This document shows, one piece after another, positions 25,629-34,516 of a stretch of DNA of 59,045 nt. The position numbers were made by a program, and so were the translations under genes. Under the pieces are notes generated by a model. It worked only from the letters and a program-made list of their open reading frames with translations, was not told the DNA's origin and did not search any database. The stretch is taken from positions 1 through 59,045 of the forward strand of contig UQLW01000020.1 of the NCBI GenBank assembly GCA_900542005.1, in the 5' to 3' direction. Every line of letters begins with the position of its first letter. The first letter of the stretch is position 1. The stretch is from an uncultured Eubacteriales bacterium. Lineage in GTDB: Bacteria; Bacillota; Clostridia; Christensenellales; UMGS416.

Positions 25629-28600
25629 GCTGATGATGGAGGGCTTCGGCCCCTATGCCAAGCGGGCGGAGGTGGACTTCGACCAGCTGGGCGGCGGCCT
25701 CTTTTTGATTACCGGCGACACCGGCGCAGGCAAGACCACCCTGTTCGACGCGCTGGCCTTCGCGCTGTACGGCGAAGCCAGCGGCTCCAACCGGCCGGTG
25801 GCCTCGGTGCGCAGCGATTATGCCGAGGCCGGACGGCGGACCTGTGTGGAGCTTACCTTTACCCAGCGGGGGGAGCAGTACCACATTCAGCGCATGCCGG
25901 CCTATGAGCGGCCGAAAAAGCGGGGCACAGGCACCGTAATGACCGTGGCGGAGGCCACGCTGACCCGGCCGGACGGCTCTACGGTTACCGGATATGGGCA
26001 GGTAACGCGGGCGGTAACCGAGCTTCTGGGCATGGAGGAGCGGCAGTTCAAGCAGATCGTCATGATCGCCCAGGGCGAATTCCTGAAGCTGCTGCTGGCC
26101 GACAGCCGGGAGCGCTCGGAAATCTTCCGGCGCGTCTTTGCAACGGACGGCTACCGGCGCGCCCAGCTTCTGCTGAAGGAGGAGGAGAAGCGGCTCCACG
26201 CCCAGCTGGAGGAGGACCGGCGCGGCCTGCTGCAGCGGGCCGCGGGCTTCGCCCCGCCGGAGGAGAGCGATTGGCGGGGGGCATGGGCCCAGTGGCTGAA
26301 GGAGGAGGCGGTTTATGACCTGCCCCGGGCCCTGGAGGCGGCCAAAGCCATGCTGCAGGAGGATGAAAGCGCCCTTGAATCGCTGAAGGAAAGGGCTTGC
26401 TTGCTGGCGCCCAGGCTTAAGGCGGCCCACGGCGCGCTGGAGCGGGCGCAGCAGGCGGAGCAGGACCGCAGGGAGCTGGACGAAAACCGCAGGGCCTGGG
26501 CGCAGCTTCAGGCCGAGGCGCCCGGGCGGGAGCAGGATCGCTTCCGCCTGGCCGAGGACCGGCGGGCCGCGGAGCTGACCGACGGGCCTGCCGGGAGCGC
26601 GCGGCTGGCCGGGCAGGAGGCCGAGGCGGCGGAGCGGGAACTTCAGGCGCGGGTCCAAAGGCGCGAGGCGGCCCTTACGGCGTGGACCGAATCGCTGGCC
26701 GCGCTGGAGCAGGCCAAGCGGCAGCAGGGGGATCTAGCGGAGGCTGCGGCTCAGGCGGCCGCCCTTCAGGAGCGTATGCCGCTGTACCGCCAGCGGGACA
26801 AGCTGAAGGAGGAGGCGGAAAGGCTGGCGGCGGAGGCGGCCGCTGCGCTGCGGCAGGCGGAGGAGCTGGCGGCCCGGCGGGCGCAGGGCGAGGCCTATCT
26901 GGAGGAGCAGCTGCAGCAGGCGGAGCGGCTGGCCGTGAGCCCGGGGGAGCAGGAGAGCCTCGTGCTCAAAACTGGGCAGACGCTGGAGCGGGGCCAGCGG
27001 CTGGAAGGGCTGGGCCGGCAGCTTGGCGAGATCGCAGGCCTCCGGGGGATGAAGCGCCGGGCGGACGCCGCCTACGCCCAGGCTGACGCTGCATATGCCC
27101 GGGCGAGGCAGCGCCATACCCAGGGGCGCCAGCGGTTTTATAGGGCCCAGGCGGCGCTGCTGGCGGGGACGCTCCAAAGCGGGGAACCCTGCCCGGTCTG
27201 CGGCTCCCGCACGCACCCGGCCCCCGCCCAGCCGGGCGAGGACTGCCCTGGCCGGCAGGAACTGGAGGAAATGGAATACCAGGAGGAGCAGGCCCGGCGC
27301 GGCCTGGAGGAGGCGGTGCACAAGGCCGGCTCGGAGGGGGCGCGGCTTACGTCAGCGGTCAAGGCGCTGCAGGGCCAGCTTCAGCAGGAGGGCCTTGCGG
27401 CAGACCTGGAGGAGCCGGAGCTGCGCCGGCTCCTGGAAGAAAACCGGCGGCAGGCCCAGGCGCTGCAGGATGAGTCCGAAGCGCTGGCGCTGCAGGCCCG
27501 GCAGGCGGAGCAGGCGCGGGATACGGCCCAGCGCGCCCGGCAAAAGCTGGCGGCCCTGGAGGAGCAGGAGCGCGGGGCGCGGGAGAGGGTGGACGCAGCC
27601 CGGCAGGCAGCGGACGGGGCGCAGGCCCAACTGGAGGGCCTTGCCCAGGCCCTGGACGGCCTGGATGGGGCGCAGGCCCAGGCCAAAAGGGAGGCGCTGC
27701 TGGCCCGCTGCCGTCAGGGGCAGGCGGCGCTGGAGCAGGCCCAGGCTGCGATGAAGCGGGATGAGGCCGCCCTGGAGCGGGCGGGGGCCCTTTGCGAGGC
27801 GGGCGAGCGCCAGGCGGAGGCGCGGCGGCGGCAGGCCCAGGAGGCGCTGGAGCGTTACCGCGCGGCTTGCCTGGAAGGCGGATGGGAAACCCCGGAAGCA
27901 TGCCAGGCCCAACGGCTTTCCCCCGAGGCGCGCAGGGACTTGGAGCAGGCGGTAGCCGCATATGACCGGCTGCGGCAGCAGCTGGAGCAGCAGCATGAAG
28001 CGCTGCAGGAAAGGCTGCGGCGCTTGGGCGGGGAGCCCGTGGAGGAAGCGGCGGCGGCAGCCCAGGGGCTTCAGGCCCAGCTGGAGCAGGCCAATGCCCG
28101 GCAGGGCCGGCTGCGGCAGCGGCTGGAGCAGAACCGCCTGATCTATGAGGCGCTGTGTCAGGGCGCGGCCCGGCAGGGTGACGCCCTGGAGCGCTACGCC
28201 CAGCTCAGGGAGCTGTCGCAGACGGCCAACGGCGAGCTGGCGGGCCGCCAGCGCATCACCTTCGAGCAGTATGTGCAGGCGGCCTACTTTACCCAGGTCA
28301 TCGCCCAGGCCAACCTGCGGCTGGCAGCCATGACCGCCGGCCGCTATGCGCTGCTCCGGCGGCAGACGCCGGCCGATCTCCGCAGCCAATCGGGGTTGGA
28401 CCTGGACGTGCTCGATCACTATACCGGCAAGACCCGCACGGTCAAATCCCTTTCCGGCGGCGAGTCCTTCCAGGCCTCGTTATCCCTGGCGCTGGGCTTA
28501 AGCGACGTGATCCAGCGGCTGTCCGGGGGCGTGGAGGTGGACGCGCTGTTCATCGACGAGGGCTTTGGCTCCCTGGACAGCCAGGCGCTGGAGCAGGCGA

Positions 28601-28740
28601 TGGACGCGCTGGCCTCCCTTTCCGGTGGCCGCTGCATGGTCGGCATCATTTCCCATGTACCGGAGCTGAAGGAGCGCATTGAGCGGCAGGTTGTGGTGGA
28701 GCGGGGCCGGGCGGGCAGCCGCCTTTGGGTGAACGCGTAA
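25615..28740 (+). CDS. sbcC: exonuclease subunit SbcC
   Basis: This Rad50-type ATPase partners SbcD. The 1041-residue protein has Walker A GDTGAGKTT (34-42), a Q-loop region (QIVMIAQGEFLKLLLAD), two long coiled-coil arms very rich in Ala, Gln, Glu and Arg, a zinc hook CPVC (about 526), the ABC signature SLSGGESFQASLSLA (about 945) and Walker B DALFIDEG (about 975). All ATPase elements are intact. The coiled coils explain the low-complexity GC-rich DNA here. The start overlaps sbcD. Confidence 0.95.
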   Translation: MRPNKLMMEGFGPYAKRAEVDFDQLGGGLFLITGDTGAGKTTLFDALAFALYGEASGSNRPVASVRSDYAEAGRRTCVELTFTQRGEQYHIQRMPAYERPKKRGTGTVMTVAEATLTRPDGSTVTGYGQVTRAVTELLGMEERQFKQIVMIAQGEFLKLLLADSRERSEIFRRVFATDGYRRAQLLLKEEEKRLHAQLEEDRRGLLQRAAGFAPPEESDWRGAWAQWLKEEAVYDLPRALEAAKAMLQEDESALESLKERACLLAPRLKAAHGALERAQQAEQDRRELDENRRAWAQLQAEAPGREQDRFRLAEDRRAAELTDGPAGSARLAGQEAEAAERELQARVQRREAALTAWTESLAALEQAKRQQGDLAEAAAQAAALQERMPLYRQRDKLKEEAERLAAEAAAALRQAEELAARRAQGEAYLEEQLQQAERLAVSPGEQESLVLKTGQTLERGQRLEGLGRQLGEIAGLRGMKRRADAAYAQADAAYARARQRHTQGRQRFYRAQAALLAGTLQSGEPCPVCGSRTHPAPAQPGEDCPGRQELEEMEYQEEQARRGLEEAVHKAGSEGARLTSAVKALQGQLQQEGLAADLEEPELRRLLEENRRQAQALQDESEALALQARQAEQARDTAQRARQKLAALEEQERGARERVDAARQAADGAQAQLEGLAQALDGLDGAQAQAKREALLARCRQGQAALEQAQAAMKRDEAALERAGALCEAGERQAEARRRQAQEALERYRAACLEGGWETPEACQAQRLSPEARRDLEQAVAAYDRLRQQLEQQHEALQERLRRLGGEPVEEAAAAAQGLQAQLEQANARQGRLRQRLEQNRLIYEALCQGAARQGDALERYAQLRELSQTANGELAGRQRITFEQYVQAAYFTQVIAQANLRLAAMTAGRYALLRRQTPADLRSQSGLDLDVLDHYTGKTRTVKSLSGGESFQASLSLALGLSDVIQRLSGGVEVDALFIDEGFGSLDSQALEQAMDALASLSGGRCMVGIISHVPELKERIERQVVVERGRAGSRLWVNA

Positions 28741-28778
28741 CGCCGGCCTCCGGGGTATGGCCGCCAGGGGCCGGAATA

Positions 28779-28787
28779 TGGTAAACT
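28779..28787 (+). promoter_or_regulatory. possible extended -10 promoter of the sialidase-like gene
   Basis: TGGTAAACT ends 28 bases before the ATG. No good -35 is present, so the gene may partly rely on read-through from sbcC. Confidence 0.35.
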
Positions 28788-28815
28788 ATGAGCATCAACA
28801 CCGGGAGGCGTCATC

Positions 28816-30201
28816 ATGAAGTGTACATCCATGTGGAGCTACCGCTCCTACCGGCCGCTGGACTGGCCGCAGCCGGCGGTTGAGCTGATGCGGCTGGCCC
28901 CTGGGCCGGATTATCTGGAGCTGGACTATGGGCCGGAGACGGCGGTTGAGGCGCGCTGGCGGGGAGCCAGCCAGGGCCGGACGCGGCTGGACGGAGGCCA
29001 TGGGCGGCTGGAGGGCTTGGCCCCCGGCGCCGGTTACGAGCTGTCCCTGGCGCTGCCCGGCGGCGCATTCGGCCCCTGGATCCCCTTCCGTACCGGCTTT
29101 GTCCCCGGCCAAGTCGTCAATTATCTGCATCCCCAGGATGAACGCTACAGCTTTTCGGGCCGCTATCTGTGCAGCCCCAGCCTGGCCGTGCTGCCCTCGG
29201 GCGCGCTGGTGGCGTCCATGGACGTGTATGCGCCCCGCGAGCCCCAGAACCTGACGCTGGTGATGATCTCCCGGGACGGCGGCGCCAGCTGGCGGCCCCG
29301 GTGCCAGCTGTTCCCCTGCTTCTGGGGGAAGCTTTTTGTGCACGCCGGCGCGCTATATATGCTGGGGGTGTCGACCGAATACGGCGACCTGCTCATTGCC
29401 CGCAGCGACGACGAGGGGGCGAGCTTCAGCGCGCCCACCCGGCTGATCCCCGGGAGCGGGCGGTCGGCCCGGGGCGGCGTGCACCGGGCGCCCGTTCCGG
29501 TGGTGGAGGCGGGCGGCCGCCTCTATACCGCCGTGGAATGGGGCGGCTGGGAGATGGGCGGACACGCCTCCGCCATGCTGTCGGCCCCGGCCGGGGCCGA
29601 CCTGCTGCAGGCGGAAAGCTGGCATGTGACGCCCCTGACGGGGCAGGACGCAGCCTGGCCTGGAGCGGCTGATGGCCCGGCTAAGGGTATGCTGGAGGGC
29701 AACGCCGTGCCGGGCCCCGACGGCCGCGTCTATAACCTGCTGCGCTATGCCATAGGCGGCTGCCAGCCTGACCATGACCGGGCGGTGATGCTGGCTTGCC
29801 AGGGGCCGGACGAACCCCAGCGGTTCGTGCGGGTGGTGGATTTCCCCGGCGGCGTGACCAAGTTCTGCATCCGCCGGGACCCGGAGACAGGCCGCTATGC
29901 GGCGCTGGTTAACCGCATTACCCGCAAGGACGCGCCGGCGGCACGGAACGTGCTTTCGCTCTCCTCCTCCGAGGACCTTATCCATTGGCAGGTGCATGCC
30001 GACCTCATCGATTACCGGGACGCAGATCCCGCCCAGGTGGGCTTCCAGTATCCGGATTTCCAAATGGTGGGGGACGACCTTTTGGCGCTGAGCCGTACTG
30101 CCTTCAACGGGGCCCACAGCTTTCACGATTCCAACTTCATCACCTTCCACCGGATCCCCAATTTCCGGGCGCTGTACCAGCGCCGGGTGGGGGAAGCATG
30201 A
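28816..30201 (+). CDS. sialidase/BNR-repeat family protein
   Basis: The 461-residue protein looks like a six-bladed sialidase-superfamily propeller. Asp-box-like repeats are visible: SRDGGASW (about 154) and SDDEGASF (about 197), plus later SSSEDLIHW. N-terminal strands (VELMRLAPGPDYLELDYGPE) suggest a small beta domain. There is no signal peptide, so it would act inside the cell or be released another way. The catalytic Arg triad cannot be confirmed by eye, so true sialidase activity is uncertain. Its stop codon overlaps the start of the next gene (ATGA), coupling it to a Tet(M)-like GTPase. Confidence 0.7.
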   Translation: MKCTSMWSYRSYRPLDWPQPAVELMRLAPGPDYLELDYGPETAVEARWRGASQGRTRLDGGHGRLEGLAPGAGYELSLALPGGAFGPWIPFRTGFVPGQVVNYLHPQDERYSFSGRYLCSPSLAVLPSGALVASMDVYAPREPQNLTLVMISRDGGASWRPRCQLFPCFWGKLFVHAGALYMLGVSTEYGDLLIARSDDEGASFSAPTRLIPGSGRSARGGVHRAPVPVVEAGGRLYTAVEWGGWEMGGHASAMLSAPAGADLLQAESWHVTPLTGQDAAWPGAADGPAKGMLEGNAVPGPDGRVYNLLRYAIGGCQPDHDRAVMLACQGPDEPQRFVRVVDFPGGVTKFCIRRDPETGRYAALVNRITRKDAPAARNVLSLSSSEDLIHWQVHADLIDYRDADPAQVGFQYPDFQMVGDDLLALSRTAFNGAHSFHDSNFITFHRIPNFRALYQRRVGEA

Positions 30202-32141
30202 GCGGCCGGCGCAACATCGGCGTGATGGCCCATGTGGATACGGGCAAGACCACGCTGACCGAGCATCTGCTCTACCGCACCGGCGCGATCCGCAGCCGGG
30301 GCAGCGTGGACGAGGGGACCGCCCATTCCGACCGCATGGCCGTGGAGCGCGAAAGAGGCATTTCAGTGGAGGCTACATGCGTGGCTATGATGTGGCGTGA
30401 TACGGCGATCCACCTGATCGATACGCCCGGGCATGCCGATTTTGCCGCCCAGGTGGAGCGTTCCCTTTGGGCGCTGGACGGCGCGGTGCTGATGGTATCG
30501 GCGGTGGATGGGCTGAAGCCCTATGGCGAGCTGCTGTGGGAGGCGCTGGAGGCCGGGCATATGCCGCGGCTGATCTTCATTAACCAGTGCGACCGGCCCA
30601 CCGCCGACCCTGCCGCGGTGCTGGAGGCCCTCCGGCGCAGGCTGGGCACGGCGCTGGCGCCGGTGCCGCCGGATTTTGCCGGCTGCGGCCCAGAGGACGC
30701 GCTGCCGGAGCCGCTGCTGGAGGCGCTGGCCGACCTGGACGACGCCCTGGCGGAGCGCTATCTGGCGGGCGAAAGGGTGACGCGGGCCCAGGCCGAGCCG
30801 CTGCTGGCCCAGGCTGTGCGCGGCTGCCGGCTGACGCCGGTGCTGCAGGGCTCAGCCGCCCGGGACCAGGGGCTGGAGACGCTGCTGGACGCCATGGTCG
30901 ATTGGCTGCCGCCGCCGGAGCCGGCGGGAGAAGCGCTTTGCGGCGTGATATTCGGCGTGGAGCAGGACCGGCAGCTGGGCCGGGCTGCCCATGTGCGGCT
31001 CTTCTCCGGCCGGCTGGCGCCCCGGGATGCCCTGGAGTTCAAAGGGAACGCCGCGAAGATCACCGCCATCCGCACGCTGCAGCCGGCGGGGCGCCGGGAC
31101 CTGCCCGCCATGGAGGCGGGGGATGTGGCGGTGGTCTATGGCCTGCCGGACTGCCGCGCCGGCGATATTCTGGGCGATGCATCGCAGCTGCCCCGGGACC
31201 TGACACCGGGCAAGCTGATGGAACCGCTTCTGATGAGCCAGGTAATCCCGGCGGGCGAGCAGGATATGCCGGCGCTGCGCCGGGCGATGGATGAGCTCTG
31301 CGCCGCTGACCCGCTGATGCGGGTTCACTGGTCCGCTGCAACCCGGCAGCTGACCTGCGACGTGATGGGGGCCATTCAGCTTGAGATCCTGGGGGCGCTG
31401 CTCCGGGAGCGCTTCGGATTGGACGTGGCCTTTGGCCCGCCCAAGGTGGTATATAAGGAAACCGTGGCTGCGCCGGGCGAGGGGATAGCCGTCTATACCA
31501 TGCCCAAGCCCTGTTGGGCCATCCTCAAGTTCCGGGTAGAGCCGCTGCCCCTGGGCAGCGGGGTACAGTACGCCTGCATAGCCTCCCCCGCGCGATTGCC
31601 CTACCGCTACCGGCGCCAGGTGGAGCAGACGATCCCGCGGGCGCTGCGTCAGGGTATGCTGGGCTGGGAGGTCACTGACGTGAAGCTGACCCTGGTGGAT
31701 GGGGAGGACCATCCCATCCATACCCATCCGCTGGATTTTGTATTGGCCACGCCCTGGGCGGTGATGGAAGCCCTGCAGGACGCGGGCAGCCAGCTGCTGG
31801 AGCCCATGCTGCGCTGCCGCATTACGGCGCCCCAGGCCCTGGGCGGCCGGGTGATGAACGAGGTGCTGCTGATGCGGGGCGAGTATGAAGCGCCCCAAAC
31901 CGACGGGGAGACGACGACGGTGACGGCGCGGCTGCCGGTGGCTGAAACCCTTGAGCTGCCCCGAAAGCTGGCGGCGATGACCGGCGGACGGGCCGTGGTG
32001 GCAAGCCGCTTTGACGGCTACCGCCCCTGCCCGCTGGAGAAGGGCGCAACCTGCCCCCGGCGCAGCGTAAGCCCGCTTGACCGGGCAAAATACATCCTGG
32101 CCATGCGCAACGCCCTGGAGGGCGGGCTGCGGGACGAATAA
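30198..32141 (+). CDS. Tet(M)/EF-G-like translation GTPase, divergent
   Basis: The 647-residue protein has the size and domain order of ribosomal protection proteins (Tet(M) is about 639): G1 AHVDTGKT (11-18), RERGISVEA switch, G3 DTPGHADF, then domains II-V with the EF-G-type ending. Two features are atypical. The guanine-specificity motif NKxD reads NQCD (129-132). The domain IV loop that in Tet(M) reads SPVSTPADF and displaces tetracycline is here HTHPLDF (about 508-514). It therefore may not confer tetracycline resistance; a house translation factor role is equally possible. Start chosen at the ATGA overlap with the sialidase-like gene. Confidence 0.85.
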   Translation: MSGRRNIGVMAHVDTGKTTLTEHLLYRTGAIRSRGSVDEGTAHSDRMAVERERGISVEATCVAMMWRDTAIHLIDTPGHADFAAQVERSLWALDGAVLMVSAVDGLKPYGELLWEALEAGHMPRLIFINQCDRPTADPAAVLEALRRRLGTALAPVPPDFAGCGPEDALPEPLLEALADLDDALAERYLAGERVTRAQAEPLLAQAVRGCRLTPVLQGSAARDQGLETLLDAMVDWLPPPEPAGEALCGVIFGVEQDRQLGRAAHVRLFSGRLAPRDALEFKGNAAKITAIRTLQPAGRRDLPAMEAGDVAVVYGLPDCRAGDILGDASQLPRDLTPGKLMEPLLMSQVIPAGEQDMPALRRAMDELCAADPLMRVHWSAATRQLTCDVMGAIQLEILGALLRERFGLDVAFGPPKVVYKETVAAPGEGIAVYTMPKPCWAILKFRVEPLPLGSGVQYACIASPARLPYRYRRQVEQTIPRALRQGMLGWEVTDVKLTLVDGEDHPIHTHPLDFVLATPWAVMEALQDAGSQLLEPMLRCRITAPQALGGRVMNEVLLMRGEYEAPQTDGETTTVTARLPVAETLELPRKLAAMTGGRAVVASRFDGYRPCPLEKGATCPRRSVSPLDRAKYILAMRNALEGGLRDE

Positions 32142-32149
32142 AAAGGCGC

Positions 32150-32192
32150 GCCGTCCCAACACAGGAAGCCGGTAGGGACGGCTTCTTTTTTT
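32150..32192 (+). terminator. terminator of the Tet(M)-like gene
   Basis: GCCGTCCC (32150-32157) can pair with GGGACGGC (32175-32182), and alternatively GAAGCCG (32165-32171) with CGGCTTC (32179-32185), which is directly followed by seven T. Confidence 0.8.
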
Positions 32193-32216
32193 GTGAAAAA
32201 TTTGCCGGAATGAATC

Positions 32217-32281
32217 TTGACAAAAATAGTTGGGTATGCTACAGTAACAACGGATCAAAACTGATTAAATTAGTCGGGTAT
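32217..32281 (+). promoter_or_regulatory. iscR promoter with IscR-type operator repeats
   Basis: TTGACA (32217-32222) and TACAGT (32240-32245) are 17 bases apart. Two near-identical direct repeats flank the start site: TAGTTGGGTAT (32227-32237, inside the spacer) and TAGTCGGGTAT (32271-32281). The second is the right half of a partly symmetric ACTGATTAAATTAGT element. Their position suits repression by IscR of its own operon. Confidence 0.65.
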
Positions 32282-32312
32282 CATTCCGGGCAGGACAGAA
32301 AAAGGAAGTCAA

Positions 32313-32735
32313 ATGAAGCTTACCACCAAATCACGCTATGGCATGAACGCCATGTACGAACTTGTAAAGCGCTATGGCGAAGGGCCGGTGCCGCTGAAGG
32401 TGATCGCCGAGCGGCAGCAGATCCCCGAGCCCTTTCTGGAGCAGCTGATGAACCAGCTGCGGCGGGCGGCGCTGGTCAGCTCCTGCCGGGGGGCCCAGGG
32501 CGGGTATTGCCTGTCCCGGCCGCCGGAGGCAATCAAGGTGGGCGAGGTGCTGTATGCGCTGGAGGGCTCCATGGCCCCGGTGGACTGCCTGCTGGACGAT
32601 GACAGCCCTTGCCGCAGCGGCGGGTGCGCCGGAAGGGTGCTGTGGGAAAAGATTTACGCCGCCATCACCGAGCTGGTGGATCACATGACATTGGCCGAGC
32701 TGGCGCAGGAATACAGCGACAAGCAGGAAGGATAA
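32313..32735 (+). CDS. iscR: Rrf2 family Fe-S cluster regulator IscR
   Basis: The 140-residue protein begins MKLTTKSRYGMNAMYELVKRYG, the usual Rrf2 winged-helix start, with GAQGGYCLSRPP as the wing. Three cysteines in DCLLDDDSPCRSGGC (about 95-109) match the cluster-ligand set of IscR. It should repress its own operon when Fe-S cluster supply is sufficient. Ribosome site AAAGGAAG. It heads the operon iscR-iscS-iscU. Confidence 0.93.
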   Translation: MKLTTKSRYGMNAMYELVKRYGEGPVPLKVIAERQQIPEPFLEQLMNQLRRAALVSSCRGAQGGYCLSRPPEAIKVGEVLYALEGSMAPVDCLLDDDSPCRSGGCAGRVLWEKIYAAITELVDHMTLAELAQEYSDKQEG

Positions 32736-32738
32736 AGA

Positions 32739-33947
32739 ATGGATCGGATTTATATGGATCACGCCGCCACCACGCCGGTGAATCCGGCGGTGCTGGCGGA
32801 CATGCTGCCCTTCTTTACGGAGCAGTTTGGCAACGCTTCCTCGGTCTATACCGAGGCGCGGACGGCCCGGGCCGCCGTGGAGAAGGCCCGGGGGCAGGTG
32901 CAGCGGGCGCTGAATATTGCCCGCGAGGACGAAATCTATTTCACAAGCGGCGGGACGGAGGCCGACAACTGGGCGCTGAAGGGCTATGCCCTGGCGAACC
33001 AGGCCAAGGGGCGCCATATCGTCACCACCAACGTGGAGCATCACGCTGTGCTGCACACCTGTGAATTCCTGCAGAAGCAGGGCTTTGAGGTCACCTATCT
33101 GCCGGTGGACAACCAGGGGCTGATTACAGCCCGGCAGGTGGCGGAGGCCATCCGGCCGGACACGGTGCTGGTATCGGTCATGTTTGCCAACAACGAGATC
33201 GGCGCGGTCAACCCGATTGCGGAGATCGGCGCGGTATGCCGGGAGAAGGGCGTCGCCTTCCATACCGACGCGGTACAGGCTGTCGGTGCGGTGCCCATCG
33301 ACGTGCAGGCCATGAATATCGACATGCTGTCGCTTTCCGCTCACAAGTTCTACGGCCCCAAGGGCGTGGGCGCGCTGTATGTGCGCAAGGGCCTGCGGAT
33401 GGAGAACCTCATCCACGGCGGCGCGCAGGAGCGGGGCAAGCGCGGCTCCACCTATAACCACCCGGGCATTGTGGGCCTGGGCGCGGCCATCGAGCGGGTG
33501 ACCGCCGACATTGAAGGCCATAGCGCGCGGATCGCCGCGCTGCGGGACCGGCTTCTGCAGGGCCTGAAGGCGAACATCCCCGAGGTGACGGTCAACGGCT
33601 CCATGGAGCACCGGCTGCCGGGCAACCTGAATGTCAGCTTCAAGTATATCGAATCCGAATCGGTGCTGCTGCACCTGGATATGGCGGGCGTGGCCGCTTC
33701 CAGTGGTTCGGCCTGCACCTCGGGCTCGCTGGATCCCTCCCATGTGCTGCTGGCCATCGGCGTGAAGCACGGCGACGCCAACGGCTCCGTCCGCTTCTCG
33801 CTGGGCGAGGGGAACGACGAGCGGCAGGTGGACCGCGTGGTGGAGCTTTTGACCGGCATTGTGGCCCGGCTGCGGGCCATGTCCCCCCTGGATGCGGATC
33901 ATCCCGACAACGAGGATGAGGAAGGAGTTTGTCATGTACACGGATAA
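32739..33947 (+). CDS. iscS: cysteine desulfurase (NifS/IscS family)
   Basis: This PLP enzyme takes sulfur from cysteine and passes it to the scaffold. The 402-residue protein shows YMDHAATTPVNP at the start, the histidine in VEHHAVLHTC, the PLP-lysine motif SLSAHKFYGPKG (Lys about 203) and the persulfide cysteine in SSGSACTSGSLDPSH (about 326). The gene begins 3 bases after iscR with AAGGATAAAG as ribosome site, and its end overlaps iscU by 14 bases. The C-terminus has a short acidic tail ending CHVHG. Confidence 0.95.
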   Translation: MDRIYMDHAATTPVNPAVLADMLPFFTEQFGNASSVYTEARTARAAVEKARGQVQRALNIAREDEIYFTSGGTEADNWALKGYALANQAKGRHIVTTNVEHHAVLHTCEFLQKQGFEVTYLPVDNQGLITARQVAEAIRPDTVLVSVMFANNEIGAVNPIAEIGAVCREKGVAFHTDAVQAVGAVPIDVQAMNIDMLSLSAHKFYGPKGVGALYVRKGLRMENLIHGGAQERGKRGSTYNHPGIVGLGAAIERVTADIEGHSARIAALRDRLLQGLKANIPEVTVNGSMEHRLPGNLNVSFKYIESESVLLHLDMAGVAASSGSACTSGSLDPSHVLLAIGVKHGDANGSVRFSLGEGNDERQVDRVVELLTGIVARLRAMSPLDADHPDNEDEEGVCHVHG

Positions 33948-34317
33948 GGTTATGGATCATTTTGTCAATCCCCGCAATGTGGGCGAAATCGACGACGCCT
34001 CCGGCGTGGGCCAGGTGGGGAACGCCAAATGCGGCGATATTATGAAGATTTTCATCAAGGTGGATGAAAACGACGTCATCACCGACGTGAAATTCAAGAC
34101 CTTCGGCTGTGGCGCGGCCATCGCCAGCAGCTCCATGGCCACCGAGCTCGTCAAGGGCAAGACCGTGGACGAAGCGCTGCAGATCACCAACAAGATGGTG
34201 ATTGAGGCCCTGGGCGGCCTGCCGCCGGTGAAACTGCATTGCTCCGTGCTGGCCGAGGAGGCGCTGCACGCTGCTATTGCCGACTACCGGGAGAAGCACC
34301 CCAAACAGGAAGGGTAA
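33934..34317 (+). CDS. iscU: Fe-S cluster assembly scaffold IscU/NifU-like
   Basis: The 127-residue protein starts MYTDKVMDHFVNPRNVGEI and has the three scaffold cysteines in NAKCGD, FGCGAAIASSS and KLHCSVLAEE, plus the aspartate next to the first Cys. This is the U-type scaffold on which clusters are built using IscS sulfur. Start at 33934 is supported by AAGGAG 7 bases upstream. The genes for HscBA and ferredoxin found in proteobacterial isc operons are absent, as is usual in Clostridia. Confidence 0.95.
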   Translation: MYTDKVMDHFVNPRNVGEIDDASGVGQVGNAKCGDIMKIFIKVDENDVITDVKFKTFGCGAAIASSSMATELVKGKTVDEALQITNKMVIEALGGLPPVKLHCSVLAEEALHAAIADYREKHPKQEG

Positions 34318-34344
34318 ATATGCTGTTTTAGCGCCTATCGATAA

Positions 34345-34389
34345 AAAAGGCCAGCAACCGCATGATTATCATGCGGTTGCTGGCCTTTT
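34345..34389 (+). terminator. terminator of the isc operon
   Basis: A 21-bp perfect stem (34345-34365 with 34369-34389) with a 3-base loop ends in CCTTTT. It is symmetric, so it can also stop transcription from the opposite strand. Confidence 0.9.
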
Positions 34390-34516
34390 GAACACGGTTT
34401 GGGACAGGAAACGGGATAAAAAATAAAGCACAAGGATATGATAAGCATACCGTGAAGAATCAGGAAAGGATAAAGGCACCTTTTGATTACAATTCACAAA
34501 ATCATATAGAGGCAGC

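Noticed and set aside
27352..28419. Long antisense frames in sbcC
   Set aside because: They mirror the repetitive coiled-coil codons of sbcC.
25615..28740. Repetitive DNA in sbcC as a possible repeat array
   Set aside because: No regular unit or spacer; explained by Gln/Ala/Glu-rich coiled coils.
30198..32141. Calling the gene a tetracycline resistance determinant
   Set aside because: Key loop and G4 residues differ from proven resistance proteins; function left open.
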